Assembly (NCBI RefSeq): GCF_001550065.1
Contig: NZ_LRUB01000017.1
Coordinates: forward strand, 1-64,000
DNA: 64,000 nucleotides
From: Kordiimonas lipolytica
GTDB taxonomy: Bacteria; Pseudomonadota; Alphaproteobacteria; Sphingomonadales; Kordiimonadaceae
Direction of reading: 5' to 3'
The notes below the pieces were generated by a model. That model was not told the origin of the DNA. It ran no database searches and worked only from the letters and a program-made list of their open reading frames with translations. The translations under genes and the position numbers were made by a program. This document shows, in pieces, positions 32,455 to 41,517 of the stretch. Numbering within the stretch: the stretch's first letter is position 1; each line of letters opens with the position of its first letter.

Positions 32455-33570
32455 ATGAAATTAAAGTTATTTGCGGTGGCTTTTGCCGCTCTTATGCCCT
32501 TGGCCGCGCAGGCTGCGGACGATACGCTGGAGGCATCAATCGATGCATTGGCGGCCCGAACCATGGCTGAAAAACATATCCCGGGCCTCGCAATCCGCGT
32601 TGTGCACGATGGTAAGCTGCTTTTCGACAAGGGTTTTGGGGTGGAAAGCGTGGAGCGGCAGGTGCCAATGACCACCGACAGCGTGCTGCCCATCGCGTCT
32701 GTTTCCAAGATATTTGCGGGTACTACGGCAATGCTTCTGGTTCAGGATGGCAAGCTTGACCTGGACGCGCGGATCAGTGGCTGGTTCCCGGATGTGCCGG
32801 CAGACAAGGCAGCCATCACGCCCAGACATCTTCTAAGCCACAGTCACGGGATGGAAGACTATTATCATAGCGAACGCTTCAAGGCCCTGCCGGAAGAGGA
32901 GCGCGCGGCCATGACGACCGACGACCGCATTCGCTGGTCGCTCAATCAGCCCCTGAACACGAGCCCCGGCGAGACCTTTTCGTACAGCCTTGTCGGCTAT
33001 GTAATGCTGCAGCAGATCATCGAGCAAATCGAAGGAAAGCCCTACCAGCAAGTAGTGCGCGAGCGCATCTTCGTCCCGGTCGGCATGGCAAGTGCAGCCT
33101 ATGGCGGTAGTGATGTGATCGTCCCCGGTCGCTTCCCGCTGATATATGTCTGGAAGGACGGCGCTCTTGCGTATCATCATAGCGATTTTGCTGGGGATGA
33201 TTTTACGGCAGCTGGCGCGAATGTCTCTGTGGCGGATTCGGTCAAGTTCCTGACGGCCCTCGCGGACGGCAGTCTGCTGAGCCCGAACCTTCGCGATGAG
33301 ATGTGGCGAGCCTATGACTTCGAAAGCGTTGGTAGCAGGTTCTACGGCCTTGGCTGGTTCAGCTACAAGCGCCGCAAAGACGGGCGCTTTGTTGTCGGGC
33401 ATGAAGGCGGGGGCTCAAGCTGGCTTCTTTATCTGCCTGAGGAAAAATTGGCCGTGGTGGCGCTTTCGAATATGAGTGGGGCGCGCGCTGATACGCTACC
33501 GCATGAGATCAGTTATCTGGTGCTTGACTATTTGGCTCAGACACACGCCAAGGCGGGTAGCGGCGGTTGA
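32455..33570 (+). CDS. exported serine beta-lactamase-like hydrolase (class C / PBP4*-type)
   Basis: The 371-residue product has a signal peptide (1-20, ending AAQA). The catalytic SxxK is S82-V-S-K85. The second motif is YSL rather than YxN (ETFSYSLVGY), and the KTG-equivalent is HEGGG (VGHEGGGSSW). This suite is typical of the broad beta-lactamase-related esterase/peptidase family, so true beta-lactamase activity is unlikely. The 3' end overlaps the convergent VOC gene by 62 bases. Confidence 0.88.
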   Translation: MKLKLFAVAFAALMPLAAQAADDTLEASIDALAARTMAEKHIPGLAIRVVHDGKLLFDKGFGVESVERQVPMTTDSVLPIASVSKIFAGTTAMLLVQDGKLDLDARISGWFPDVPADKAAITPRHLLSHSHGMEDYYHSERFKALPEEERAAMTTDDRIRWSLNQPLNTSPGETFSYSLVGYVMLQQIIEQIEGKPYQQVVRERIFVPVGMASAAYGGSDVIVPGRFPLIYVWKDGALAYHHSDFAGDDFTAAGANVSVADSVKFLTALADGSLLSPNLRDEMWRAYDFESVGSRFYGLGWFSYKRRKDGRFVVGHEGGGSSWLLYLPEEKLAVVALSNMSGARADTLPHEISYLVLDYLAQTHAKAGSGG

Positions 33571-33916
33571 CACCGGCGTGATAAAGGCATAGCCGGTTGC
33601 CCGAAGGGTCCGAAAGATAGGCTTCACGCCACAGCCAGCGCTGGTCCACCGGTTGGGCGTCAAAGGCAATGCCAGCTGTCTCAAGGCGCGTTACCTCGGC
33701 GTCCACATCTGGAACTTCGAAATAGATCAGGCCTGACCCCGTGTTGGTGGAGGGGCCTTCTACCTTGTGCAGGGATAAGGTGGCGTTTCCAGACGGCAGC
33801 TCAAACCGGGCATAGTGATTTTCGCTGAACACGATCAGGCGCAGGCCCAGCGTTTTATAAAAGGAGATGCTTGCATCGAGATCTATCGCGCCCAGGGTGA
33901 CTTGGTTGAGGTCCAT
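33509..33916 (-). CDS. VOC-family (glyoxalase/bleomycin-resistance fold) protein
   Basis: The 135-residue product has the VOC layout: NQVTLGAIDLDASISFYKTL at the N-terminus, YARFELPSGNATLSLH, GLIYFEVPDVDAEV, and the C-terminal AYLSDPSGNRLCLYHAG. It is a metal-dependent lyase, dioxygenase or binding protein of unknown substrate. The ATG at 33916 is chosen (AAAGGG upstream) over a longer ORF beginning at 34057 whose first 47 residues lack VOC character. Confidence 0.85.
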   Translation of the reverse strand: MDLNQVTLGAIDLDASISFYKTLGLRLIVFSENHYARFELPSGNATLSLHKVEGPSTNTGSGLIYFEVPDVDAEVTRLETAGIAFDAQPVDQRWLWREAYLSDPSGNRLCLYHAGVNRRYPPWRVSEPNSQAPDN

Positions 33917-34068
33917 ATCGCTGCCCTTTTCTAAAGTATATCTTTTATAAAATGGGAAATGCTTTTGCTGATTCAAGAGCGCGGATAGCGAAATTTTGAA
34001 CAGCAGGGCGCTGGACGCAATGATGGTGGGTCTATACCTTCTAGGCAAACTGATCACGGGGGTTATCC

Positions 34069-34737
34069 ATGCGTACTTTCGCAGAAATATTCGAGATGGC
34101 GGCTGAAAGAAAAGGCGGCGCTGAAGTGGTGGAAGGCATGCTGCCCGACATCAAGACCGCTGCGGAAATCAGCGCCATCCCCAGCGACCGTATTCTGGCG
34201 GGCATGACAAGGTCTGTGTTCCAGGCCGGGTTCAGTTGGAAAGTGATTGAAAAGAAATGGCCGGGGTTCGAAGAAGCCTTCGAAGGCTTTGTACCGGTGC
34301 GCTGGAAATTCATGTCCGATGACGATCTGGATAGCCTGTTGAAAGATACAAGGATCGTGCGGAACGGGCCGAAGATTCTGGCGGTGCGAGACAATGCCAT
34401 TCTGGTGTGTGACCTTGAGGACGAATATGGCTCCGCCGCCAAATGCATCGCCGATTGGCCGGCGGAGGATTTTGTCGGCCTGCTGGATATGCTCAAGGCA
34501 CGCGGTGGTCGTTTGGGCGGTATGACTGGCCAGATATTCCTGCGCTTTTTGGGGCGTGACGGCTGGGCGTTATCTAAAGACGTGGTGGCGGCACTGATTC
34601 GGGAAGGTGTGGTCGATAAGGCCCCGACCGGCAAGGGCGCCATGCGGGCCGTGCAGGCGGCCTTTAACGCCTGGGCGGAGGAGAGCGGTCGCCCGTTCGC
34701 GCATATTTCCCGCACGCTTTCCTACACGGTCGGCTAA
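34069..34737 (+). CDS. DNA-3-methyladenine glycosylase I (Tag)-like protein
   Basis: The 222-residue product follows the Tag helix-hairpin-helix family: FQAGFSWKVIEKKWPGFEEAF is the family's hallmark region and RNGPKILAVRDNA follows. The usual N-terminal zinc ligand cysteine and the YHD-EWG motif of Tag are not seen, so either the function has diverged or this is the Tag-like branch common in Proteobacteria. Its expected role is base excision repair of alkylated bases, unproven here. Confidence 0.72.
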   Translation: MRTFAEIFEMAAERKGGAEVVEGMLPDIKTAAEISAIPSDRILAGMTRSVFQAGFSWKVIEKKWPGFEEAFEGFVPVRWKFMSDDDLDSLLKDTRIVRNGPKILAVRDNAILVCDLEDEYGSAAKCIADWPAEDFVGLLDMLKARGGRLGGMTGQIFLRFLGRDGWALSKDVVAALIREGVVDKAPTGKGAMRAVQAAFNAWAEESGRPFAHISRTLSYTVG

Positions 34738-34872
34738 GGCACGGACTCAACTTCTTGCTTCCGGGCGCCTTGCTGTTGCAGACTGATGCGGTTGGGGGCC
34801 AGTTGACCCGGGCGTGACGGGACAGCCACCGTCTGGTTTGGTGGCCACCCTGGCGTGCCGAAAGGTGTGTGG

Positions 34873-36957
34873 ATGCATTCTGGCAAACCTGAAATAGGTA
34901 CGGCAGCCTTGCGTGTTTGGCTGGGAGCGCTTTTTGCGCTCCTGCTTATCGCGCCGGTGAGCTATGTGGCCGCTTCGCCAGCCACGTCTTTTGAAAATAA
35001 CGAACCAATGCAGCTGAAAGACGGCTGGTTTGTCTATCGCGATCAAATCGTTGATCCGACAAGCCTTGCCGCTACCGCGTGCGGTCAGGAAGGGGGCGAG
35101 GCGGTCAGCGCGCCTGATGTCTGGGGGCCGGCTTTCACAACCAGTCTTTCCACAGGGCACGGCAAAGCCACCTATTGCCGGGAAATCACACTGCCCCAGG
35201 ATGACAATGCATATGCTTTCTGGATGGGGACGCTGAGGTCTGTTTCCCATATTTACGCAGTGGGGCAGAATGCGGACGGCTCACCCCAGACATGGCTTCT
35301 GTTCAAGAACGGCGAGCTGGAACCAGAGGGCGACCAGGTGGTGGCGAACCCGGCCACGCCCATGATCGCTCTGCCGTACGACACCGATAAATTCACGCTC
35401 GTGATCCAGCTTTCAAACTATATCCACAAGCAGGGCGGCATGATTGAGGTGCCGCTTCTGGACCTCAGGTGGCGCATGGCGGCGATGGAAAATCGCGCCA
35501 CGGGCCTGCCAAGCGCTCTTGTGATTGTTCTTCTGTTCGTTGGTATTGCGGCGATTGTCATGGGGTACCGTCGTCGTACCGCGCGCTCGCATAATTTTTT
35601 CGCTCTGCTGGCCATTGCGGCTGCCGTTCGGGCGGCGTTCGTCAGCGACCTGATATGGGATTATCTCCCTTCCTTCAGCCTCGCCCGGAAATATGACCTT
35701 GAGTATCTGTCGCTCTATTTCATTGCGTTTGCCTACTATCTTTTCGTCACAGACCTCCTGCGGCAGGGCAGGCGGCTTCTGGTTGACAAGGTGATCATCG
35801 CCATTTCCTGCGCCATGATGGCCTTCGCCTTGTTGGTGACACCCTTCATGGCGCCAGGCACCATCACGCTAACACGCGAACCTGTTCAGATACTGTGGAT
35901 GACCATCATCTGCATGGTGATCTATTCGGTGTTTCACGCCAGCATCAAGACCCCGGAAGTGCGCCGGGAAGCGATCTCGGTCAGCCTTGGTGGCTTGATC
36001 TACGGCGGCTATGAAATCCTGTCCGTGACCGGGGTTGTGGCCTCGTCTCTTGAATGGTCGCAGTTCATCATCTTCGCCGTGATCATGATGCACGCCCATG
36101 CGTTTGTCATTCAGGCCCGGCGGGTGGAGCAGGAACGCGACATCCTGATGGCCAGCCTTGAAGACACCAACCGCGACCTTCAGAACAGGGCGCTCGCGCT
36201 TGATGTGGCGCTGAAGGACGCGGAGCAGGCCTCAAACGCTAAAAGCCATTTCCTTGCCACCTTCAGCCATGAACTTCGCACGCCCCTGAATGCCATCATC
36301 GGCTTTTCGGAACTGATGTCGCGTGAGCTCCTGGGCAAGCTGGGGAACACGCTTTATAAGGACTATGCCCGCGATATTCACGCCTCTGGCACGCACCTTC
36401 TGGAACTGGTTGATGACCTGCTTGATCTGGCGCGCATCGAAGCCGGCGTGGACGAGGTGAAGTCGGAGCCCATGGATGTTGCAGCCCTGGCGGTCGAGGT
36501 GCTGAATATCCTCAGCCTGCTTGCTGAACAGCATGATGTGACCATGAAGCTGGATTGCAAGCAGAAGCTTCCGCTTCTTTTGGGCGACGAGCGCAAGATC
36601 AGGCAGGTGCTGATCAACCTCATCAACAACGCCATCAAGTTCAATGTGGAAAAGGGCAAGATCGATGTCAGGCTGTGGGCCGACGAAGCAGGCCTTAATA
36701 TTGAAGTGGCAGACACGGGCATCGGTATTGCCGAAGCCGACCTGCCGCTTGTGCTGTCGCGCTTTGGTCAGGTGGACAGCGAACGCCGCCGCCGGAATGC
36801 CGGTGTGGGCATCGGCCTGCCGCTCAGCGGCCTTCTGGTACGCCAGCATGGCGGCAAATTTGATATCGCCAGCAAGCTTGGTGAAGGCACGCGCATCACC
36901 ATCTGTTTCCCGCCCGATCGGCTCGCTGAAAACCCTCAGTTGGCGACGGCTGGCTAA
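34873..36957 (+). CDS. membrane sensor histidine kinase (7TM-type)
   Basis: About 694 residues. A signal-like N-terminus, a periplasmic sensory domain (about 30-210), seven membrane helices (about 215-405), a coiled coil, then HisKA with FSHELRTPLNAIIGFSEL and HATPase with NLINNAIKFN, DTGIGI and GVGIGLPLSGLL. Autophosphorylation on the His in SHELRTP is expected. No receiver or regulator gene is adjacent, so it is an orphan kinase. The ATG at 34873 has AAAGG seven bases upstream; the longer GTG start at 34855 is less supported. Confidence 0.88.
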   Translation: MHSGKPEIGTAALRVWLGALFALLLIAPVSYVAASPATSFENNEPMQLKDGWFVYRDQIVDPTSLAATACGQEGGEAVSAPDVWGPAFTTSLSTGHGKATYCREITLPQDDNAYAFWMGTLRSVSHIYAVGQNADGSPQTWLLFKNGELEPEGDQVVANPATPMIALPYDTDKFTLVIQLSNYIHKQGGMIEVPLLDLRWRMAAMENRATGLPSALVIVLLFVGIAAIVMGYRRRTARSHNFFALLAIAAAVRAAFVSDLIWDYLPSFSLARKYDLEYLSLYFIAFAYYLFVTDLLRQGRRLLVDKVIIAISCAMMAFALLVTPFMAPGTITLTREPVQILWMTIICMVIYSVFHASIKTPEVRREAISVSLGGLIYGGYEILSVTGVVASSLEWSQFIIFAVIMMHAHAFVIQARRVEQERDILMASLEDTNRDLQNRALALDVALKDAEQASNAKSHFLATFSHELRTPLNAIIGFSELMSRELLGKLGNTLYKDYARDIHASGTHLLELVDDLLDLARIEAGVDEVKSEPMDVAALAVEVLNILSLLAEQHDVTMKLDCKQKLPLLLGDERKIRQVLINLINNAIKFNVEKGKIDVRLWADEAGLNIEVADTGIGIAEADLPLVLSRFGQVDSERRRRNAGVGIGLPLSGLLVRQHGGKFDIASKLGEGTRITICFPPDRLAENPQLATAG

Positions 36958-37032
36958 CAGCCGATATAAGGGAGGTTGCGTTTGTTCTCGCGGGCCCTAA
37001 TCTTTATCGCGAATTCATTTCAAGGGGGGATT

Positions 37033-38142
37033 ATGATCAAAACAGTTTTGCTTGCCGCGACCGTTGCCGGTGGTGCGCTGGCCGATGACGCGGCGCCACT
37101 TTTCAGTGACCACGCGGCCTATCCCATCAATGATGAAACGCTGCTGACAGCCGGCCTCGCCGCAGGTGATCTGGACGGCGACGGCGATATGGACATTGTC
37201 GAAGCCAATGGCCGCCACTGGGCCCAGCCAAGCTATGTTTACTATAACAGCGGGCGGCACTTTACCGCGCGGCGTATGCTTGGGGATATGGATACCACCA
37301 GCTATAGCGTGCGGCTTGCGGATATGGACGGCGATGGTGACCTGGATATTGTGGCGTCATCCGACCTGTTGGAGAACCAGATTTACTGGAATGACGGCAA
37401 AGGACAATTTGGTGCGCCCTCGTGGTTTGGCAGTGCGGCCTCATACACCCGCAGCATCACAATCGCAGACCTGAATGGCGACGGTCTTCTGGACATTCTG
37501 GAAATATGCCGGGGGACCACCAACCTGATCTATGTGAATCAGGGGGGTGGCGCCTTCGCGGCTCCTGCGCCTTTTGGCCAGGCGGATGACAGGACCCTGG
37601 ATGTAGCCGTGGCGGACATGAACGGCGACGGCCACCCTGATCTGGTACTCGCCAACCGTGACGGGCAGCAAAATCAGATTCTGCTGGGGGACAGCACGCT
37701 TGCCTTTACGACCAGCATCCCGTTTGGGCTGGGCAATGATGACACGCGCGGCGTGGCCGTGGCGGATATGAACGGTGACGGCAGGCCCGATATTGTAACT
37801 GCAAATATTGCTGACCAGAACCAGCTGATCCTGAACCGCGGGAATGGCGACTTTGAGGTTGCCCAATCCTTCAGCGGAAATTCGTCCAGAAGCTATTCTC
37901 TGGCGCTGGTTGATCTGAACGGCGATGGCCATATGGATGTCGTCGTGGGGAATGACCGCAGCCCCACGGAGGTCTATCTGGGCGACGGCGCAGGTGGCCT
38001 TGTGCTGAATGCCGAGATTGAAGCCCATGGTCCACGCACCTATGTTGTTGCCGTGGCCGACATAAATGGTGATGGCAGGCCTGATATCATTGTTGGCAAT
38101 TCAGGCGACAAAACCGTGGTGCATTACCAGCACGGAAATTGA
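37033..38142 (+). CDS. exported FG-GAP/VCBS beta-propeller protein
   Basis: About 369 residues with a short signal peptide (MIKTVLLAATVAGGALAD). At least six repeats contain DxDGDGxxD calcium loops (DLDGDGDMDI, DMDGDGDLDI, DLNGDGLLDI, DMNGDGHPDL, DMNGDGRPDI, DINGDGRPDI), consistent with a seven-bladed propeller. Such proteins are typically surface or periplasmic binding proteins. A GGGGGGA site is directly upstream of the ATG. It follows the histidine kinase gene by 75 bp and may be co-transcribed. Confidence 0.88.
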   Translation: MIKTVLLAATVAGGALADDAAPLFSDHAAYPINDETLLTAGLAAGDLDGDGDMDIVEANGRHWAQPSYVYYNSGRHFTARRMLGDMDTTSYSVRLADMDGDGDLDIVASSDLLENQIYWNDGKGQFGAPSWFGSAASYTRSITIADLNGDGLLDILEICRGTTNLIYVNQGGGAFAAPAPFGQADDRTLDVAVADMNGDGHPDLVLANRDGQQNQILLGDSTLAFTTSIPFGLGNDDTRGVAVADMNGDGRPDIVTANIADQNQLILNRGNGDFEVAQSFSGNSSRSYSLALVDLNGDGHMDVVVGNDRSPTEVYLGDGAGGLVLNAEIEAHGPRTYVVAVADINGDGRPDIIVGNSGDKTVVHYQHGN

Positions 38143-38231
38143 CGCAGCCGGTCGCGCAGAGAGGGCGACCTGTCGCAGGCGCCGTTGGCAGATTGGGGCA
38201 GCGTGCCTAGGTTCAGAGTGAAGGAGTAGCC

Positions 38232-38672
38232 ATGTTCGAGAAGGTCAGCAAAATTCTGGGATTGAAGGGCGAGAATGAGGTCGGGGCTTCCGGCCTTGAA
38301 CTTGCTACAGCAGCGCTTCTGGTGCAGGTCTCGAAAGCAGACGGCGAATTCACAAGCGACGAACGCGACCAGTTGGAAGCCTGCGTGAAAGAGCATTTCG
38401 ACCTGACAAATCTTGAAGCTGCGGAGCTTCTGGCGCGCGCAGAGCGTGACCAGTCGGACGCCACCTGCCTTTATGCCTTCACCCGTACGATTGCGAAGGA
38501 ACTGGATAACGAAGAGCGGCAGGAGATTGTACGCCTTTTGTGGCGCGTGGCTTTCGCCGACCGGCATATCGATAATTTCGAAGAGAATGTGCTGGCGAAA
38601 GTCTCCGGCCTTCTGGGCGTTTCCCCCCACGACCGCATCCGCATCAAGCAGGAAGTGCAATCAGCACAATAA
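38232..38672 (+). CDS. TerB-family protein
   Basis: The 146-residue all-helical product has the TerB pattern: ATAALLVQVSKADGEFTSDE near the N-terminus and VAFADRHIDNFEENVLAKVS near the C-terminus, each with the acidic metal-site signature (A-x-A-D-G/R). Tellurite-resistance naming is historical; the cellular role is unclear. AGGAG lies seven bases upstream. Confidence 0.85.
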   Translation: MFEKVSKILGLKGENEVGASGLELATAALLVQVSKADGEFTSDERDQLEACVKEHFDLTNLEAAELLARAERDQSDATCLYAFTRTIAKELDNEERQEIVRLLWRVAFADRHIDNFEENVLAKVSGLLGVSPHDRIRIKQEVQSAQ

Positions 38673-38674
38673 AA

Positions 38675-38704
38675 AAGCGCGGGGCCGGAGCTCCGCGCTT
38701 CTTC
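38675..38704. terminator. bidirectional terminator between terB-like gene and pckA
   Basis: GCGCGG (38677-38682) and CCGCGC (38693-38698) with flanking AA and TT, preceded by six A and followed by TTCTTC, between the convergent genes. Confidence 0.65.
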
Positions 38705-38725
38705 ATTTCGGTTTCGAAACTTCTT

Positions 38726-40345
38726 TTACTCAGCGGCTTTTGCCGTCTGGCGTGGGCTTGCGGCCAGCACGCTGTCGTCCACATGATCCGCGAACGTCTC
38801 GAAGTTCTTGATAAAGAGGCTTACCAGATGCTCAGCCTTGGCGTCATAGGCCTCTTTGTCTTCCCACGTGTCGCGCGGGTTCAGGATTTTGGCGTCAACG
38901 CCCGGCACTTCAACAGGAACTTCGAAGCCGAAGTTCTCGTCAATGCGCATCGGGGCATTGTTGAGGCTGCCGTCAAGCGCTGCGTGCAGGAGGGCACGGG
39001 TGGCCTTGATTGGCATACGGTTGCCGACGCCGTAAACACCGCCGGTCCAGCCTGTGTTCACCAGCCAGCAGTTCACGCTGCCTTCAGCGATTTTCTTACG
39101 GAGAAGATCGCCATACACGCTTGGGTGACGCGGCATGAAAGGCGCGCCGAAGCAGGTTGAGAAAGTCGCCTGTGGCTCTTTCACACCGATTTCGGTGCCA
39201 GCAACCTTCGCGGTGTAACCGCTTAGGAAGTGGTACATGGCCTGCTCTGGCGTCAGGCGCGCGATCGGAGGCAGAACGCCGAACGCATCAGCCGTCAGCA
39301 TGATGATGTTCTTTGGCTTGCCGCCGCGGTTTTCTTCGCTGGTGTTCGGGATGAAATCGATCGGGTACGCGCCGCGGGTGTTCTCCGCCAGCGTGTTATC
39401 GTCCAGGTCCAGCTCACGAGTGTGCTCGCACATCACCACGTTTTCCAGGATGGTGCCGAACCGCTTCGTTGTCGCATGAATTTCAGGCTCAGCTTCTTCG
39501 GACAGGCGGATCATCTTGGCGTAACAGCCGCCTTCGAAGTTGAAGACGCTGTCGTCGGACCAGCCATGCTCGTCATCACCGATGAGGGTGCGGCTGCTGT
39601 CGGCAGACAGGGTCGTCTTGCCGGTGCCGGAAAGGCCGAAGAAGATCGCCACGTCGCCCTCTGGGCCGATGTTGGCGGAGCAGTGCATCGGCATGATGCC
39701 CTTCTCAGGCAGCAGGTAGTTGAGGATGGAGAAGACAGACTTCTTGTTCTCACCCGCATATTCGGTGCCGCCGATCAGCACGATGCCTTTCGAGAAGTTC
39801 ACCGCGATAACGGTTTCGCTGTTGCAGCCCATGGTGGCCGGATCAGCCTTGAAGCTTGGCAGGTTGATCACGGTGAACTGTGGCGCCATGCCTTTGAGTT
39901 CGTCTTCGCTTGGGCGCACAAGCATGGTGCGGCAGAAAAGGCTGTGCCAGGCATATTCGCCGATGGTGCGAACAGCAACACGGTGCTCAGGGTCAGAGCC
40001 GCCCCACAGGTCCTGAACGAAAAGATCCTTGCCTTTCATGTGGGCAAGGAACGCATCATGCAGGGTGTCGAACTGTTCCGGGGTCATCGGGCGGTTGGTT
40101 TTACCCCACCAGATGGTCTCTTCGGTCATCTCGTCGCGAACGGTGAATTTGTCATTCGCGGAACGACCGGTGTGTTTCCCGGTTTTCACCACAAGCGGGC
40201 CATCTTTTGCAATCTGGCCTTCGCCGCGGCGAATCGATTCTTCATACAGGGCTGAAGTGCCCAGGTTCCAATATTGGTTTCCGGTTTCAAGGATGCCGTG
40301 TGCATCCAGACCGACGGTGCTTAGACAGGCGCCAAAGACTTGCAA
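38726..40345 (-). CDS. pckA: phosphoenolpyruvate carboxykinase (ATP)
   Basis: The product has 539 residues from the chosen start. It has the kinase-1a P-loop [15 protein letters not shown], the kinase-2 motif DDEHGWSDD and the substrate-site [14 protein letters not shown]. It converts oxaloacetate and ATP to PEP, the first step of gluconeogenesis. The TTG at 40345 is chosen because GGAGG lies eight bases upstream and it gives the family's usual N-terminal length; a GTG at 40393 would add 16 residues with no ribosome site. It is divergent from chvI, whose homologues help regulate pckA. Confidence 0.95.
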   Translation of the reverse strand: MQVFGACLSTVGLDAHGILETGNQYWNLGTSALYEESIRRGEGQIAKDGPLVVKTGKHTGRSANDKFTVRDEMTEETIWWGKTNRPMTPEQFDTLHDAFLAHMKGKDLFVQDLWGGSDPEHRVAVRTIGEYAWHSLFCRTMLVRPSEDELKGMAPQFTVINLPSFKADPATMGCNSETVIAVNFSKGIVLIGGTEYAGENKKSVFSILNYLLPEKGIMPMHCSANIGPEGDVAIFFGLSGTGKTTLSADSSRTLIGDDEHGWSDDSVFNFEGGCYAKMIRLSEEAEPEIHATTKRFGTILENVVMCEHTRELDLDDNTLAENTRGAYPIDFIPNTSEENRGGKPKNIIMLTADAFGVLPPIARLTPEQAMYHFLSGYTAKVAGTEIGVKEPQATFSTCFGAPFMPRHPSVYGDLLRKKIAEGSVNCWLVNTGWTGGVYGVGNRMPIKATRALLHAALDGSLNNAPMRIDENFGFEVPVEVPGVDAKILNPRDTWEDKEAYDAKAEHLVSLFIKNFETFADHVDDSVLAASPRQTAKAAE

Positions 40346-40545
40346 CGTCTTGTCCTCCAAGTGATTATTGGGGCACTCCGGGAATATGCTCACCGAAGCA
40401 ATTTATGCCGGGCTCTTTATAATATCCACGCGCGCGTGCGGGCCCTGGTCAGTTCTTGTCCCGACCCATCTCGGGAAGGCCGATAAACTTGCGGATATGC
40501 CCCCTAAAATCAACCTGATTCTGAATGAAATCAAAATGATAGCGC

Positions 40546-40551
40546 TGTCAA
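40546..40551 (-). promoter_or_regulatory. candidate -35 element for pckA
   Basis: TTGACA on the minus strand, followed after about 17 bases by a weak TTCATT -10 region, about 200 bases upstream of the pckA start. The 430-bp pckA-chvI gap holds no other ORF I can support; it must contain both divergent promoters. A plus-strand TTGACA at 40678-40683 has no matching -10. Confidence 0.3.
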
Positions 40552-40775
40552 AATGCTAAGTGCCGAAAAGAACTTGGACTCTTCGGTCGGGATATTTTCT
40601 TGTGTGTCGGATAAATTGCCACGGCGGTGTCCATTCTGCGCCTTTTTTTGGACTTAAAGTCGGCCTAACGCTTAACCTTGACAGGGATTTGTATCGGGGA
40701 CCAAACTCCCCCATATAAGCCAGAATGAAAAAAGCGGTCGCAGGGCTTCAGGCTCGGCGAATTTGAGGGGACACT

Positions 40776-41486
40776 ATGACAGCACAAATCGCACTGGTTG
40801 ATGACGACCGGAACATCCTGACATCTGTGACAATCGCGCTGGAGGCCGAAGGCTTCCGCGTGCGCACCTACCCTGACGGCCAGAAAGCGTGGGAAGCTTT
40901 GTCCAAGAATCCTGCCGACTTGGCAGTGCTTGATATCAAGATGCCGCGGATGGACGGGATGGAGCTTCTGCGGAAGCTTCGCGAAGTGACAGACATGCCT
41001 GTGATTTTCCTCACCTCCAAGGATGAAGAGATCGACCAACTTCTGGGCCTCAGGATGGGCGCGGACGACTATATCGGCAAGCCTTTCTCCCAGCGTTTGC
41101 TGATCGAACGCATCCGGGCGCTGCTCAGGCGCATGGAAATGAACAAGCGCGAGCCTGAAGAAGTTGAAGCCGAACCCGGCGAAGAAGTGATGGAGCGCGG
41201 TCGCCTTGTGCTTGACCCCATGCGTCACCGCGTCACCTGGGCCGGCAAGGATGTGACGCTCACGGTTACGGAATTCCTGATCCTCAAGACACTGGCGCAG
41301 CACCCAGGGCATGTGAAAAGCCGCGACCAGCTGATGGACGCCGCCTATTCGGATGATGTCTATGTGGATGACCGTACAATCGACAGCCACATCAAACGCC
41401 TGCGCAAGAAATTCCGTGCCGTGGCGGATGATTTTGATGCGATCGAAACGCTTTATGGTGTTGGCTACCGCTACAGTGACGACTAA
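40776..41486 (+). CDS. chvI: ChvI response regulator (OmpR type)
   Basis: The 236-residue product has a receiver domain (1-115) with acidic pocket DDD and phospho-acceptor in [13 protein letters not shown], plus KPF, then an OmpR winged helix (about 140-232) ending in [14 protein letters not shown] and YGVGYRY. The sequence and the adjacent chvG-hprK-rapZ genes identify ChvI. In relatives the ChvG/ChvI system responds to acid and envelope stress and regulates central carbon metabolism. Confidence 0.93.
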   Translation: MTAQIALVDDDRNILTSVTIALEAEGFRVRTYPDGQKAWEALSKNPADLAVLDIKMPRMDGMELLRKLREVTDMPVIFLTSKDEEIDQLLGLRMGADDYIGKPFSQRLLIERIRALLRRMEMNKREPEEVEAEPGEEVMERGRLVLDPMRHRVTWAGKDVTLTVTEFLILKTLAQHPGHVKSRDQLMDAAYSDDVYVDDRTIDSHIKRLRKKFRAVADDFDAIETLYGVGYRYSDD

Positions 41487-41517
41487 GCTTTGTGCATGAC
41501 ATGATCAGCACAAGTTT

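Noticed and set aside
40678..40683. TTGACA upstream of chvI
   Set aside because: No acceptable -10 at 16-18 bp, so a promoter could not be assigned.
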